A stretch of 64,000 nucleotides of DNA from Cacajao melanocephalus (lineage: Eukaryota; Chordata; Mammalia; Primates; Pitheciidae): positions 46,961-110,960 of the forward strand of contig CAUYLG010071665.1 in assembly GCA_963573385.1 (NCBI GenBank). The letters run 5' to 3'. Below, in pieces: positions 48,171 through 62,285 of this stretch. The notes under the pieces were generated by a model. It was not told where the DNA came from and did no database searches. It saw nothing but the letters and a program-made list of their open reading frames with translations. The position numbers and the translations under genes were made by a program. Within the stretch, counting starts at the first letter, position 1. The number at the start of each line of letters is the position of its first letter.

Positions 48171-48281
48171 GAACTTTTCTTTCAAAGTGGAAATGTGCTA
48201 CTCATACTTGAACCAAACATTTCATACACGGAGCAGTTATGCTTATTTACATAAGGCTGTCAAATCCTCAAGGCTTGGACA
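48171..48281 (-). repeat. Right arm of the inverted repeat
   Basis: 'gaacttttctttcaaagtgg' to 'aaggcttggaca' is the reverse complement of 47761-47872 with about a dozen differences and a 1-base gap. A 298-bp spacer separates the arms. Confidence 0.92.
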
Positions 48282-48779
48282 ATTGTCTCCCAATAGCCAT
48301 CCCACCTCTCCCCAACTCTGCAGAAGGTGCTTTGGGTGAAACTGACCCCATCCACAGCTTCAGAAGTGGGTCCCGATTAGTCTCAACCAATCATTGCATT
48401 CTCAGCCCACGTCCCAGTGATGATACCAGGGATGTGCAGATAACTCATGCCTATGTGCGAAGCTCTGTATAAAGAGCTCGTTTTGTTCATTGGTTCTGGG
48501 ATGAGAACCACCCTCTTGAATGCCAATGAGAAAGCATGTAGGCCTGACTACTGCTGGCAACATTTTATGATTGTGAGGGGAATCAACTTGATGACGAATC
48601 CAACCCATGTTGGAGAACAGAGCTGAGGGAACTGCAGAGAAATTGATGTAAGCACTGATCAAGTTGTACCTGAAGCCCACAGTACTGATAGAATTTTTGG
48701 TTATATAAGCAATAAGTCTCCTTTACTTGTTAAGCAAGCTTGATTTATTTGCCACATAAAGCATAACAATTTGTATGCT
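48282..48779. other. Unique non-coding DNA
   Basis: Nothing recognised. Confidence 0.45.
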
Positions 48780-48865
48780 TACTTCTAGAATGGTTGTGAG
48801 GATTAAGTGAGACTGTATGAGTAAACTTCCTAGCAGTGTGCCTGGTGTGATTTAAGACAGTCTCC
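48780..48865 (+). mobile_element. MIR SINE 3' fragment, sense
   Basis: 'ggttgtgaggattaagtgag' and 'agcagtgtgcctggtgtga'. Confidence 0.7.
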
Positions 48866-49269
48866 ATCATGGCAGTACAATTACTGTCACATAGTGGGGG
48901 AGAGGCGGGAGGCTACAGGTAATGACATATAACCAGGCCCTGGGGATAGGGTGGTGGTGATTTTTGGTGCAGAGGATAGGAATTAAGAGTAGAAGCAATC
49001 ACTTAAACCTTCTATTTTATCAATCTCTCCAGCTTATTACTAATTAGTTTATTTAATTGGTAACTATAGCTATTAAGAAATAAAAAGGTTTATAAATATG
49101 CAGTCTTATATATTGTATAATTTAGAATCATGAATCAGAAGGAGATACGTGATTTGCTTGTCAATTCAGAGGACTCCAGGTCTTCAGAATATCCTAGGGA
49201 ATGGAGTACAGCAGAGATCTTAAATGTATTTGTCAACAGCTGGATGAATGGGAAAGTAGAATTTTTAAA
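48866..49269. other. Unique non-coding DNA
   Basis: Nothing recognised. Confidence 0.45.
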
Positions 49270-49790
49270 ATAACACCACCACTGAAATGAAATCAATTGA
49301 GATCGCAGTGTTGTCACAGTCTTCAGTTGTGAGGGAATGTAGGGGCAGAAACCTGTCTTTCTGAGGCATAGGGGCGAGAGACTGCTCTGGGGCCCTCTGG
49401 GGCTGGGTTCCAGGAACTGGGGCCTGAGAAAAGGGTGCTATTGACAGCCTGGAGAAACAGGGAGACAACGGAGCGGGAGTGGAGAGATAATGAGCTCTGC
49501 ATCTGACATGTTTAGTTTTAGGAGGTGGTGGGACACCCAAGTAGAGATACTCTGCAGACAGAAAGAAATATGGGACTGAAGAGAGGGTGAGAGGTCATGA
49601 CTGGGGCTGGAGATTGGGAGTCATCTGCATTCAGGTGGTAATTAAAGCCATCTGACGGGAGCTTCCACGAGGAGTGTGCTGTGAGGGAACAAAGCCCGTG
49701 GCCCCAAACTAAGCCTTGCTAGAGGCAAGAAGGAAAAGAGAGGGAAGTGCACTCACAGGGGTTCAGGAAAGAAATGATGGAAGAGGAAGC
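49270..49790 (-). mobile_element. L2 LINE fragment, antisense
   Basis: Antisense L2 RT-region phrases: 'ctgacatgtttagttttagg', 'cacccaagtagagatactct', 'gggctggagattgggagtca', 'tggtaattaaagccatctga'. These are colinear with the L2 copy at 5.5-6.4 kb. No intact frame. Confidence 0.72.
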
Positions 49791-51174
49791 AATCACCAAA
49801 GTATGGTCCTTATGGCCCAGGGCAAAGAGGAGATGGTTGGTGACCCATAAAAAGGCTCACAGAAGCTGGAAAAGCTGTAAGGAGTGGTTAGGCAATTGGA
49901 TATTTCCATCATTTTACAGACATCATTTAGACGGAAGCAAAGGCCATTTGCCCTTCAAAGAGCCAAACAATCACTGGTATAAGATGAGTAATTTGAGGGA
50001 GGTGGGATTCTCAGTGCCTTCCTTTTCTACCTAAAAAAGAAATAATATTGATCAATTTGGGACGTTTATAAGGCTGGTCAGGACTCAGACAAAACAAATG
50101 AGAAGTTCTCATTCATCACAATATTAAGGAGATTATCAGCATAATGTTACTAAGATTATTTTTAAAAGATAGTTCTTGAAAGTTGTGAGAAAGAGGACAT
50201 GATGAGGGAGTATTGCTTACTGGGATAAACCACACCCAGGGGACCCAAGCATGAAGAAAAAGTAAAAACAATTGAGAAATACTCTCTTCTAAATGTAAAT
50301 GCCCAGTGACTTCTTCCACAGAAATGGTGCCACTGAAACTAGCTAAGCAGACCAAAAGGTAGAAGAGGCTATGTGGTTAAAGTCAGAAAACAGACACTTA
50401 AACTTTTCTTTCTTTTTTTTTTTTCCTCTGTGACAGAAGTTAGTGGGAAGTCTTATTTTTATTTTACTAATGCCAGGTGTGATAACCTGCTGATTTATTT
50501 AATTCATAGTCCTAAAGGAATTTTATAGTGACAAAGGGCTGGGAATACTATCCCTTTTAATAGCTTAGCAAATCCCTTTAAGCAAGATATACATTAATAA
50601 TGAAGTGATGATAAGATCATTTCCTCAGGACCTCCAGAGCTGGTGTGTTGATTAAGGTGGTACAGGATAGCTCAGAGGACTGCAATTACAACTCTTGCCC
50701 AGCCATTAAAGCAGGCCATAAAGTGCTGAGCTAGAACATGGCTTTGTCAGGGTTAGCATTTAACTCCCCGTGGTAACCAATAGCTGATCCAATATGGAGG
50801 AAGGCAGCCATATTTACATAATGAATCAAAGTGTTTGGGTAAGGCGGATATAGCTGCTTAAAGAGAGAGTTGGGTTGGAGCCAAGGACAAATGGCTTCCT
50901 TACACATTAAAAGCATAAACTTTTGCTCTGAGGCATGAGGTTTGTTTTGCTCTAATTTTTGCATTTATAATTTAATACAGCATTGATTTTTCCAGGCCCC
51001 TTTAAAATTCCATTAGTTGAACTTGATTGAACTGTTATAAAATTTAGACTGCCTTACAGAGGCAAAGGAAAACATGACAAAATTAGTCTCACTGAGGCAG
51101 AGAGGGGAAGATTGGAGAGAGTGGGGTAGGGGTGAAGGCTGATGGGGAAGAAATAATTGCCTACTCTTGGAGGT
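49791..51174. other. Non-coding DNA, possibly conserved in part
   Basis: 50500-51080 is repeat-free and of high complexity ('gcagccatatttacataatg', 'taaagcaggccataaagtgc'). It looks more like regulatory-type unique DNA than decayed transposon. Conservation is not testable here. Confidence 0.4.
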
Positions 51175-51473
51175 TACAATAATCTTGATTGTATTTCAGG
51201 GGCACCTGGCGAGAGGTGATTAGATCATGGGGATGGTTTCCGCCATGCTGTTTTAGAGTGAGTGAGTGAGTTCTCACAGGATCTGATGGTTTAAAAGTGT
51301 GTGGCTTTCTTCTCTCTCTCTCTCAGGCTTCCATGTAAGGTGTGCCTTGCTTTCCCCTTTGCCTTCTTGAGGCCTCCCCAGCTATGTGAAACTGCGAGTC
51401 ATTGAAACCTTTTTTCTTCATAAATTACCCAGTTTCAGGTAGTTCTATACAGCATGTGAAATGGACTAATACA
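51175..51473 (+). mobile_element. MST-type MaLR solo LTR, 5'-truncated, sense
   Basis: 'gagaggtgattagatcatgg', 'gttctcacaggatctgatgg', 'gaggcctccccagctatgtg', 'taaattacccagtttcaggt', ending 'ggactaataca' at 51473. About 35 bp of the expected LTR start are missing or unrecognisable. Confidence 0.9.
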
Positions 51474-51580
51474 GTGCCTGTGAAGATTAAATGGGTTATC
51501 ATATAGAAAGTGATCTGAACAATGTCTGAAACATACATAACTCTCACTACACATAAGCTGTTTTTACTGTTACTGTTGTT
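51474..51580 (+). mobile_element. MIR SINE 3' part, sense
   Basis: 'gtgaagattaaatgggttat' and 'tgatctgaacaatgtctgaa', directly after the MST LTR. Confidence 0.6.
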
Positions 51581-51671
51581 ACTAATTTAGAAAAGAAAAT
51601 AAAGAAACCGCTTACTACTTTAAGTATGCTTTGAATATATATAGTTCATCATTCCCTTCATTTTTTATGAG

Positions 51672-51875
51672 CCACCATTTTCAGATTGACAGGTGAAATA
51701 CAAAATGCCCCATTTAAATTTGAATTTCAGATAAACAAGAAGTATTTCAGTATGAGCATGTCTCAACTAACTATGCATGAGACATACTAAATCAATCAAT
51801 CATTGTTTATCTAAAATTCAGAAGTAACTGGGCATCTTGAATTTCTATTTGCTAAATGAGGCAACCCTGCCCATT
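51672..51875. mobile_element. Palindromic MITE-like element
   Basis: The arms 'tgaatttcagataaacaa' (left) and 'ttgtttatctaaaattca' (right) are complementary. An inner pair, 'catgtctca' / 'tgagacat', lies nearer the centre, and 'gcccc' / 'gggc' lie further out. The whole could fold into one imperfect hairpin. I associate it with a palindromic non-autonomous DNA transposon but cannot name the family. Confidence 0.65.
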
Positions 51876-52179
51876 TTGGAGTAGAGGGGATTTGTGTGTG
51901 CCCTTGACCTTTGGTGGGTCTGTCTCAGTGTGGTCATTTCTGGAGTATGCTTCTAGATGTGAGATGAAGAAATGCAAAGTGCTACTCTTTAAAGACAGTG
52001 GAGCAGGATAAATTGCAAAGGTGACATTTGTAATGTTGCTAAACAGCTCCCTGAAAGCAAATCTGATGTTTTATATCACCAGTTAATAAAAAGTATGTGG
52101 TACTCAGTAGGCACACAAAATATTCTAGAAAGCTACCTTGTTCTCATATTGTAATGATATTCTTATAATCCAATACAAA
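51876..52179. other. Unique non-coding DNA
   Basis: Nothing recognised. Confidence 0.45.
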
Positions 52180-52297
52180 GATCAGCAAACGTTTTCTTTA
52201 GAGGGCCAGATAGTAAATATTTTAGACTTTGAGGGCCCTGTTTGGTTTCTGTCATATATTCTTTTTCTTCTCTTCTTTTTTTAAACACTCACTTTAA
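52180..52297 (+). mobile_element. hAT-type MITE, left part (split by L1)
   Basis: 'agatcagcaaacgttttctt', 'gagggccagatagtaaatat' and 'ttagactttgagggccctgt' match the left portion of a common hAT-Charlie MITE. Its right end reappears at 53262-53332 as 'ggctggatttagctggtgga' and 'ctctggtttatggaccc', after the L1 and Alu. Confidence 0.75.
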
Positions 52298-53244
<947 letters not shown>

Positions 53245-53261
53245 AAAATTAATTTTTAAAA

Positions 53262-53332
53262 AGAATTATTCTTACCTTGTGGGCTGGACAAAAATAGGAC
53301 AAAGGCTGGATTTAGCTGGTGGACTCTGGTTT
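53262..53332 (+). mobile_element. hAT-type MITE, right part
   Basis: The right terminus of the MITE that begins at 52180: 'gtgggctggacaaaaatag', 'ctggatttagctggtggact'. Confidence 0.65.
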
Positions 53333-53439
53333 ATGGACCCTCACCATGTGAGTATTGAGATGATGTAAGGGGCTCTGATTAGGAATATTACTCATAATTA
53401 TCATGTTTCTATTTATGACAGAAGGAAAGTTAGCATCTG

Positions 53440-53650
53440 CTTATAATTAGTATATATTTAGCATTTACCATAAACAAGGCACTGTTCTATGTTTCGTACA
53501 TATATAAATGCACTTAAACTGAAACATGGACAGTGTAGGTAGCAAGCTCAAGGTTATAATAAAAGTTATATAAGGAAGTGGTGAAGCTTGGATTTGAACT
53601 GAGAGAGTCAGCTCCAGAGTATACAATCTTAGCCATGATGCTACATTTTC
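53440..53650 (-). mobile_element. MIR SINE, antisense
   Basis: 'atttaccataaacaaggcac', 'gcaagctcaaggttataata', 'gcttggatttgaactgagag', 'cagctccagagtatacaatc', 'ttagccatgatgctacat'. Confidence 0.88.
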
Positions 53651-53705
53651 TCCTATGAGAGTTGTAACTACTTTAAAAAATGTATAATCATTAAACACTA
53701 ACACA

Positions 53706-53833
53706 GGTATCAAAATATAACATGCACTCCCAAACTATGTGCACCTACTCTATTTCAATAAAAAAATTAAGTAAACTAGAAAAAAATGTATAATATTTAG
53801 TCCCCCATATTATTTCATCTTTCAAGCAGCTCC
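53706..53833 (+). repeat. Direct repeat copy A
   Basis: It shares 'agtaaactagaaaaaaatgt' and flanking, more diverged text ('atcaaaatat', 'atttcatctt') with 54659-54775. The sequence after each copy does not align, so this is not a simple long tandem duplication. Confidence 0.75.
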
Positions 53834-54658
53834 ATATCTCAGATTTCAAATGTATATATTCAGATGGTGTGGTCAAAGAAAAAATACTCCTGTTTTACTT
53901 TCCCTCGGTTTGGAACTTAAAGAATTTTCAGGCTGATTGGGATAAATCAAATTAGGTAATGTCAGTTGTGGTTAAAGATCGTGTACAGGTTTCCTGGCAT
54001 AAACAGACCATGTAAATATATGAATTTTGAGTACCAAGGACTGTAATGGTCTAGGACTCCCCAGATAACAGAAATTTCTATAGCTCACAGAGTCTAGAAA
54101 TGAGATTTTCATTGGGTTTCCTAGAGGCAGGAAGAGCTTAATGTTTAAAAGAAAAGAGAACAGCTTTGGTGACGCCTTGCTGACCGTACAATACTGTTTG
54201 GGGGGCCCAGATAATGATGCTTATGAATATTCTCTTACTTTGGCATTTCTAGTGAACCAGGGAATATTGACCAGACCGTGTGGGGCAATTTTCTTATTCT
54301 TCACTCATCACATATTGAGAGCACTCTTGGAAAGAATGTATCAAGCAGTTTAAAAAGCAGAAAAATGATAAATAAGAACATTCCTAGGTGAAATATGAAG
54401 ATGACCAACCTTTCCTCTCTCAAGCTTCCCAGACCTTGGGGGCTTTTCTTTTTATTTTGTTGGTATTTGCTGGAGATGTGTTTGAGGTTCACTGCATCTG
54501 CCACTTACTCCGAAACATTTGGGATCGTGATATGCCAGTCCAATTGGATTAGAATTCAGTGCAGGACCTCACACCCTTGTAGGATATTTCCTCGCCTCTG
54601 GCATATCCTTAGCTGGGTGCTGGCTTTCCTTGACTGAGCCCACTGTGTATTTTATGCA
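53834..54658. other. Unique non-coding DNA
   Basis: Nothing recognised between the direct-repeat copies. Confidence 0.45.
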
Positions 54659-54775
54659 GGGATCAAAATATCACCCATAACCCTAAAATATGTCCAACTA
54701 TTATATATCAATTTTTTTTAAAAAGTAAACTAGAAAAAAATGTATAATCTTGCCTCCATCTCATTTCATCTTCCA
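54659..54775 (+). repeat. Direct repeat copy B
   Basis: The second copy of the 53706-53833 segment, about 950 bp downstream. The best-preserved core is 54724-54748. Confidence 0.75.
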
Positions 54776-57199
<2,424 letters not shown>

Positions 57200-57544
57200 A
57201 AGAATTTGAAAGTGGGGAAAAAGTAAAATTACAATATCTAAATCAAGAGTGTTGTATATTTTAGGTGGGGCCATGACATAGGTCTGAACAATGACAAGGG
57301 ATCTGAAAACAAAGCCATCTGAAGAGAAAGGCAAGGAATGAAATGGAAGGAAAGAATATTAAGCAGATGCATGAGAGCTGTTTTCAAATATCGAATGGAC
57401 TGCCTGATAGAAGAAAGAGTTTTTCCTCTTCATGCACAACAAATGGATATGTGTTATAGGGAGGTAATTACCTTTATATAGGAAATAGTTTTGAGTTGAC
57501 CTGGGAAGGGTCTTCATGCTTTTACACGTATGCAAGGATGAGGT
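57200..57544. other. Unique non-coding DNA
   Basis: Nothing recognised. Confidence 0.45.
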
Positions 57545-58100
57545 GGGCAGCTTGTAGCCATTGAAGGCTTATGATAAAACAGCAGTGTGTTAATAATTTT
57601 TAGTGCGCATTTTGCCAAGGTATACAAAGGTTTGGAGCACAGGAGAACTTAGCAAAAGGGAGGTTGCCTGGCAGCTACTGTAACCCATGTGTGAAGTGAT
57701 AGATGCTCTCCTAGGATGGTGGAGGTGGCAATGAAGGAAGCTTATATTTGAAAGACATTTTCATGCAACATAAACAGGAATGTGAAGGGCAGCTGAAGAG
57801 AAATGAAAGAGAAGGAGGAGTCTAACATAACCCCAAGACCATCGTGGGTCGTGGGGAGATTGTTGTTGTCATTGACAGAGTCAGAAAAGCCACGTGAGGG
57901 AGACACATGATGGGTATTTTTGAAGAAGAGAAGGAAAACAAGGGGAGATGCAGACGTGTAAGTTTGCTTGTAGGTGTCAACTTGATTTTGGCAATTACCC
58001 AAGCGGACAGACATGATAGTCTGAGAGTTGGAATTGGCTCAGGTGCAGATACAGATGTGGAAGAAAGTTCCTGGTGGAAGCTCCTGCAAAAAGAGAGGGA
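57545..58100 (-). mobile_element. L2 LINE fragment with RT-region remnant, antisense
   Basis: Antisense L2 order is retained: 'tagccattgaaggcttatga', 'ctcctaggatggtggaggtg', 'aaggaggagtctaacataac'. A minus-strand open stretch at 57742-58014 contains LGVMLDSSFSF, the conserved block downstream of the catalytic YADD in L2/CR1 reverse transcriptases. The surrounding frame is broken. Confidence 0.7.
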
Positions 58101-60799
58101 AACAGAGGTGAGGCGTGAGCTTGTGTAAACCCCGTTGTAATGGGCGCTTAGGGTCTTTTGATAGTTTGGAGACGTTTCGGATCTGTGTGGGAGAAAAGTC
58201 GTGGCGTGAGAGAGTGGAGGGCTACAGGGGTTCTTATTTCTAAATTAGCCTACACCTTCTGACAGATTCCTCTTTTATTTCAGCCAGAGACTAAAATAAT
58301 AGTAACTCTTAAAACCTGTTTGCTCATCACAATATTTCAATGAGCTATTTTACTTTGGCTTGGGCCTATCTGAAGAATGATGATTGTGAATACTTTTACA
58401 GAAACTCTTGCTTTTCACTCTTAACTCATAAAGAGAAAGCGTATTTTTTTTAAAAGAAATCTAGCAACAAATGCCTCTTGCTGTATCATCTCCATAAGGT
58501 TATCACCCACCCTGTAACCTCACGATTTCTCGAGAATACAGGAGTGACATTTCAACAAAGGGTAGGCTTTTTATTTTGTAGTTTCTATCCATAGAAATTT
58601 GAGTGTATTATTTTCCAAGTGACCGGAATGACAGTAAGACAAGGTATGGGGCGGGGGGGGAGCTATAATATACAGATACTCATCGAATTCCAGTTACTAT
58701 AACACCTGGGTATAGGTCTTTTGAAAGAACTTTGAAGATAGAAACAGACTTATCTGTACGATACCAACTGCTCCTTTATTAGTATTACTTGAGGCATGTT
58801 CACACTGATTCCTTTCATTTTAGTAAAGTTACTCTTACAGGACTGGAAGAGAAGCGTTGATTAAGTATTGAACAATTGAAAGCTGTTCATAACACAGTTT
58901 AACCTGTGGGACTGAAAAGTTCAGTTTTTATAATTCTCAATAGTCGTCAGGTGATTAGTGATCCTAAACACATTTCAATAAATTGATTTACTGCTCAGCT
59001 TGGCAGATAGAGGTCATGCTGGTTGGGGGATGATAAATTTAAGGCAACATGTATCTCTCTGACAATTTAGTATTAACACTACTTTCAAAAATCTCCCGTT
59101 TTGTTCATAGAAAGTATAAACATTGAATTCTGTGGTGGCAAGATTTCTCAAAAGTTTACTTTGGTTACTCAAAATATTTATGAATGTGTATAGCCAGTCT
59201 TAAAACTGTTTTGAAATATAATTCTTACAAGTTATTATAAATAGAAATCTTTGTTTGAGGCATCACAAACCAAGCTGGAGGTGTTTAAAATAAGCATATT
59301 ATGTTTGCAGCCAGGTATTTTTGCTTTTATTAAAAAACCCATTTCTAATTCTTCAGAAGAAGAGAATTAACAATTATAAACCTCTGGGGCCCTGATGGCC
59401 AAACTATAAAGGTACAGAATAATGGTGTTTCCCTCCCCCCCTCCCGCTTGTTAGTGTTAAAAATATCTGCAAATGGACTTGTTAGTGGTCAAGTAAAAAC
59501 CATTTGCATGGTAACTTTCATCTACACAACAGGAAATTTCATGGTTCACATATATTACCATATATAAGTCTGAATCCAGAGGTGACCTCAAGTGGTGTTT
59601 TTGATCTAAGTGAGAACCCAGCTGCAATGTGCTCTAACATCAGCAAAGGAGACCTGCTTTCCTAAAGGGAGGATGATTGAAGGCTCTATTTCTGTTGTTC
59701 AGCAAATGCTGTTAGAAGTAGCGGAAGGTTACCCTTTTCCCATCACCCTAATTCCAGAGATACTCACAGACCTGACATTAGACTGTTGGCTACTTGTCAT
59801 AAGACTTCTCTGTCAAAGTGAATTCAGCTGATGAGCCATGAACATGCTTACAGTCAGATAATAGATGAAAGACTCTCAAGATAAACGAGGTGCTTATAAA
59901 TACCGACCAAAGTTGTTTAAAAGAGGATGGCAAAGGCCGTTAATTCTCGTCAGGCAGTTTCAAAAGGCAGCAGATACTTGACTTCTTACTGAAGAGCACA
60001 TTATCTTCCCTCTGTGCGCGAGGGTGGGGTTCCGATGGATGTCAGAAAGGCCAGAGGCCTTTTAAAGCTGATGCTAAACCCCATGTTCTCCTGAAGGGAG
60101 AAAGGGGATTTTTTTTTCCAAGTATGATAAAGGTCTTTGTACCCACCTTTACAGGCTAACATATTGACCAGGTTGTATCACACAAAATACTCTTCCTTTT
60201 TCCATGCTTTGTTTTTTCTCTCCTACCCTAAAAGCTCAAATGATATCTGTAGAAGATAAACATTGATAATCTTTTCAGGAGCTGATCACATCTAAACTCA
60301 AACTGAATACTCTTTTTGGTGATCCCTTATTTCTCTCTTCACACTGTAGAATGTGGATTTCAAAATGTAGGTCCACATTTTTTTTCCCACTGAAATAGCC
60401 AATATGCCCCAATTTACGAGTAAGTTGCATTTTGGGTTGGTATCTGCCAGTATGATTTAGTACTATCACAAAAATTTAAAAAATATTTAAAATTTAAAAA
60501 ATTGCCAGTTGGATTAGGATATCTCCCTTCTCTCATAAACATAAAAGTTTGTTTGCTTAGAGTTTGCCAGAGGAAAGACGTTTCATAGCTTTTCCTTTTC
60601 CTTTTGATGGGCAATAAGTTTAAAGCTCAGAAGAATGCAGTCAAAACAAAAGTTGAAAGATAATAAAGGAAGTGTACTAAAATACAATTCTTGGAAGAGA
60701 TGAGAAACCCAGATAACTAGATTCTAGATAATTCAGAATGCCTCACGCAAGCGAGAATTCTGCAGACTTGTGTGCTGCAGGCGATTTCACTGTTGCTTA
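58101..60799. other. Repeat-poor DNA, 2.7 kb
   Basis: No transposon is recognised. G-rich run at 58648-58660 and C-rich run at 59430-59444. 59240-60100 is high-complexity sequence that includes an octamer ATTTGCAT (59512-59519) and several homeodomain-like TAAT sites. It is a candidate conserved non-coding block but cannot be tested here. Confidence 0.4.
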
Positions 60800-61130
60800 T
60801 CCATTCATTCAACAAACCTTTCCTGAGTGCTTGTCTGCATGTAGGTGTTGTGCCGCAAGCTGGAGTTAGAAAGAAGATGCCAGCACTACTCTTAAAGAGT
60901 TTGCCTTCTAGAGATGGGGGTAGTTGTTTAACCAATGCTTGGCAGTGTGGACTAGACATACTGGGAAAATGAACAAAGTCCACCAGCTCAGGCTGGGGGA
61001 AATCAAGGAAGGCATCCTGCATGAAGCACACCTGCACTCCTGGAGTCTAGGAGAAAAAGTACAAGAATAAGTTAGCTGTGGAGTTCAGGGAGAGGGAGGC
61101 GAGGGGTAGCTGGGGGTGGAAGACAGGGCC
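60800..61130 (-). mobile_element. L2 LINE 3' end, antisense
   Basis: 'tccattcattcaacaaacct', 'ttcctgagtgcttgtctgca', 'aaggaaggcatcctgcatga': the antisense L2 terminus. Confidence 0.85.
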
Positions 61131-61149
61131 AGCCTCGCCTGCCCATCTT

Positions 61150-61690
61150 AGCTTTGTAGTCAGACAGTGACACAACTGCCTGAAACCCTCAAGTGGCTTC
61201 CCACATCACTCAAGGAGCAGAAACATCAAAGGCCCTACACAGTTGGCTCCCTGCCACCTCTCTGATCTCTGACTCCACTCCAGCTCCTATCCACTCTTTG
61301 TCATTTATTTCTCAAAGCCTCCAGGGTTTAAGCTTGTTCCTTTAGGACATTCCCCATCTATAGGTCTGTTTGGCTCACTCTCTTACCTTCTTCCACTTTG
61401 CTCAAATGCTACCTTCCCAGTTAAGCTTCCTCTGAACACCTTACTGAAAATAGCAATCCCTTTCCTTTGCCATCCCGCCCCCAACTTTTTCCCTATCCCT
61501 TTTCTCTGCCTCAGTTTTCCCCAGTAGCTCTTATTGCCATTAGACTTTCTGCTTTTAATGTATTTATGAAATGTAAGCTCTCTGAAGAGAGATATTTTAG
61601 TCTATTTTGTTCTTTGAGATAGTCTCAGTGCCTAGAACAGTTTCTAATTACGTAATAGGTACTTGACAAATATTTTTAAATATATTCTAA
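61150..61690 (+). mobile_element. L2 LINE 3' end, sense
   Basis: 'ctgcctgaaaccctcaagtg', 'gcttcccacatcactcaagg', 'gctcaaatgctaccttccca', 'gtctcagtgcctagaacagt', 'aataggtacttgacaaata'. A good sense L2 3' end that directly opposes the antisense L2 at 60800-61130. Confidence 0.9.
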
Positions 61691-61984
61691 TACACTTCTG
61701 GCCAAGTTGGGTAATTGGCACGTGTGACTTAGTTTAACTTTGCACATGAAACAAAACAAAAATAAATTCTAATGCTATAAAATTATATTTTGCATATGTT
61801 GATCATTTTATATAGAGTACCTTATTATATACATTTATATATCATTTCTCCTATACAGTACTATAGATACAAAAGTCTCTCTTGTGAACAATCAAGGACC
61901 ATTCCAGGATAAGTGTAACTATATATGGTTTAGGTTTTAGTTGCTTTTGGAACCTGATTCCTATGTAAGATGCAACTTCCTGTA

Positions 61985-62285
61985 ACTCTGAAGAGAACAT
62001 GGAGGCTCTGGAGGATTTTAAACAAGAGTTTGACAGGATCAGATTTATATATTTGGAAAGATCACCCTGTCTGCACTGGAAGCACACACTGGAAGGGGAT
62101 TGTATTATAGAGGCAGGGTAGTTGTAGAATGTTGCCAAATTCTCCGAGAGATGATGATGTCTGCCACTTAGGTAATAGTAATGGGGATGGAAAGGAGTAG
62201 ATGGTTTGAGAGATATAAAGAAATAAGATTTATAGAACTTGTTGTTGAAACTGTGGATTTTAGTTAGCTGTTCTGTAAAGACTTT
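61985..62285 (-). mobile_element. L2 LINE fragment, antisense
   Basis: 'ggaggattttaaacaagagt', 'ttgacaggatcagatttata', 'gaaagatcaccctgtctgca', 'gagagatgatgatgtctgcc'. Colinear with other antisense L2 copies in the window. Confidence 0.75.

Noticed and set aside
58648..58660. G-quadruplex
   Set aside because: Runs of four and eight G do not clearly supply four separate G3 tracts with loops.
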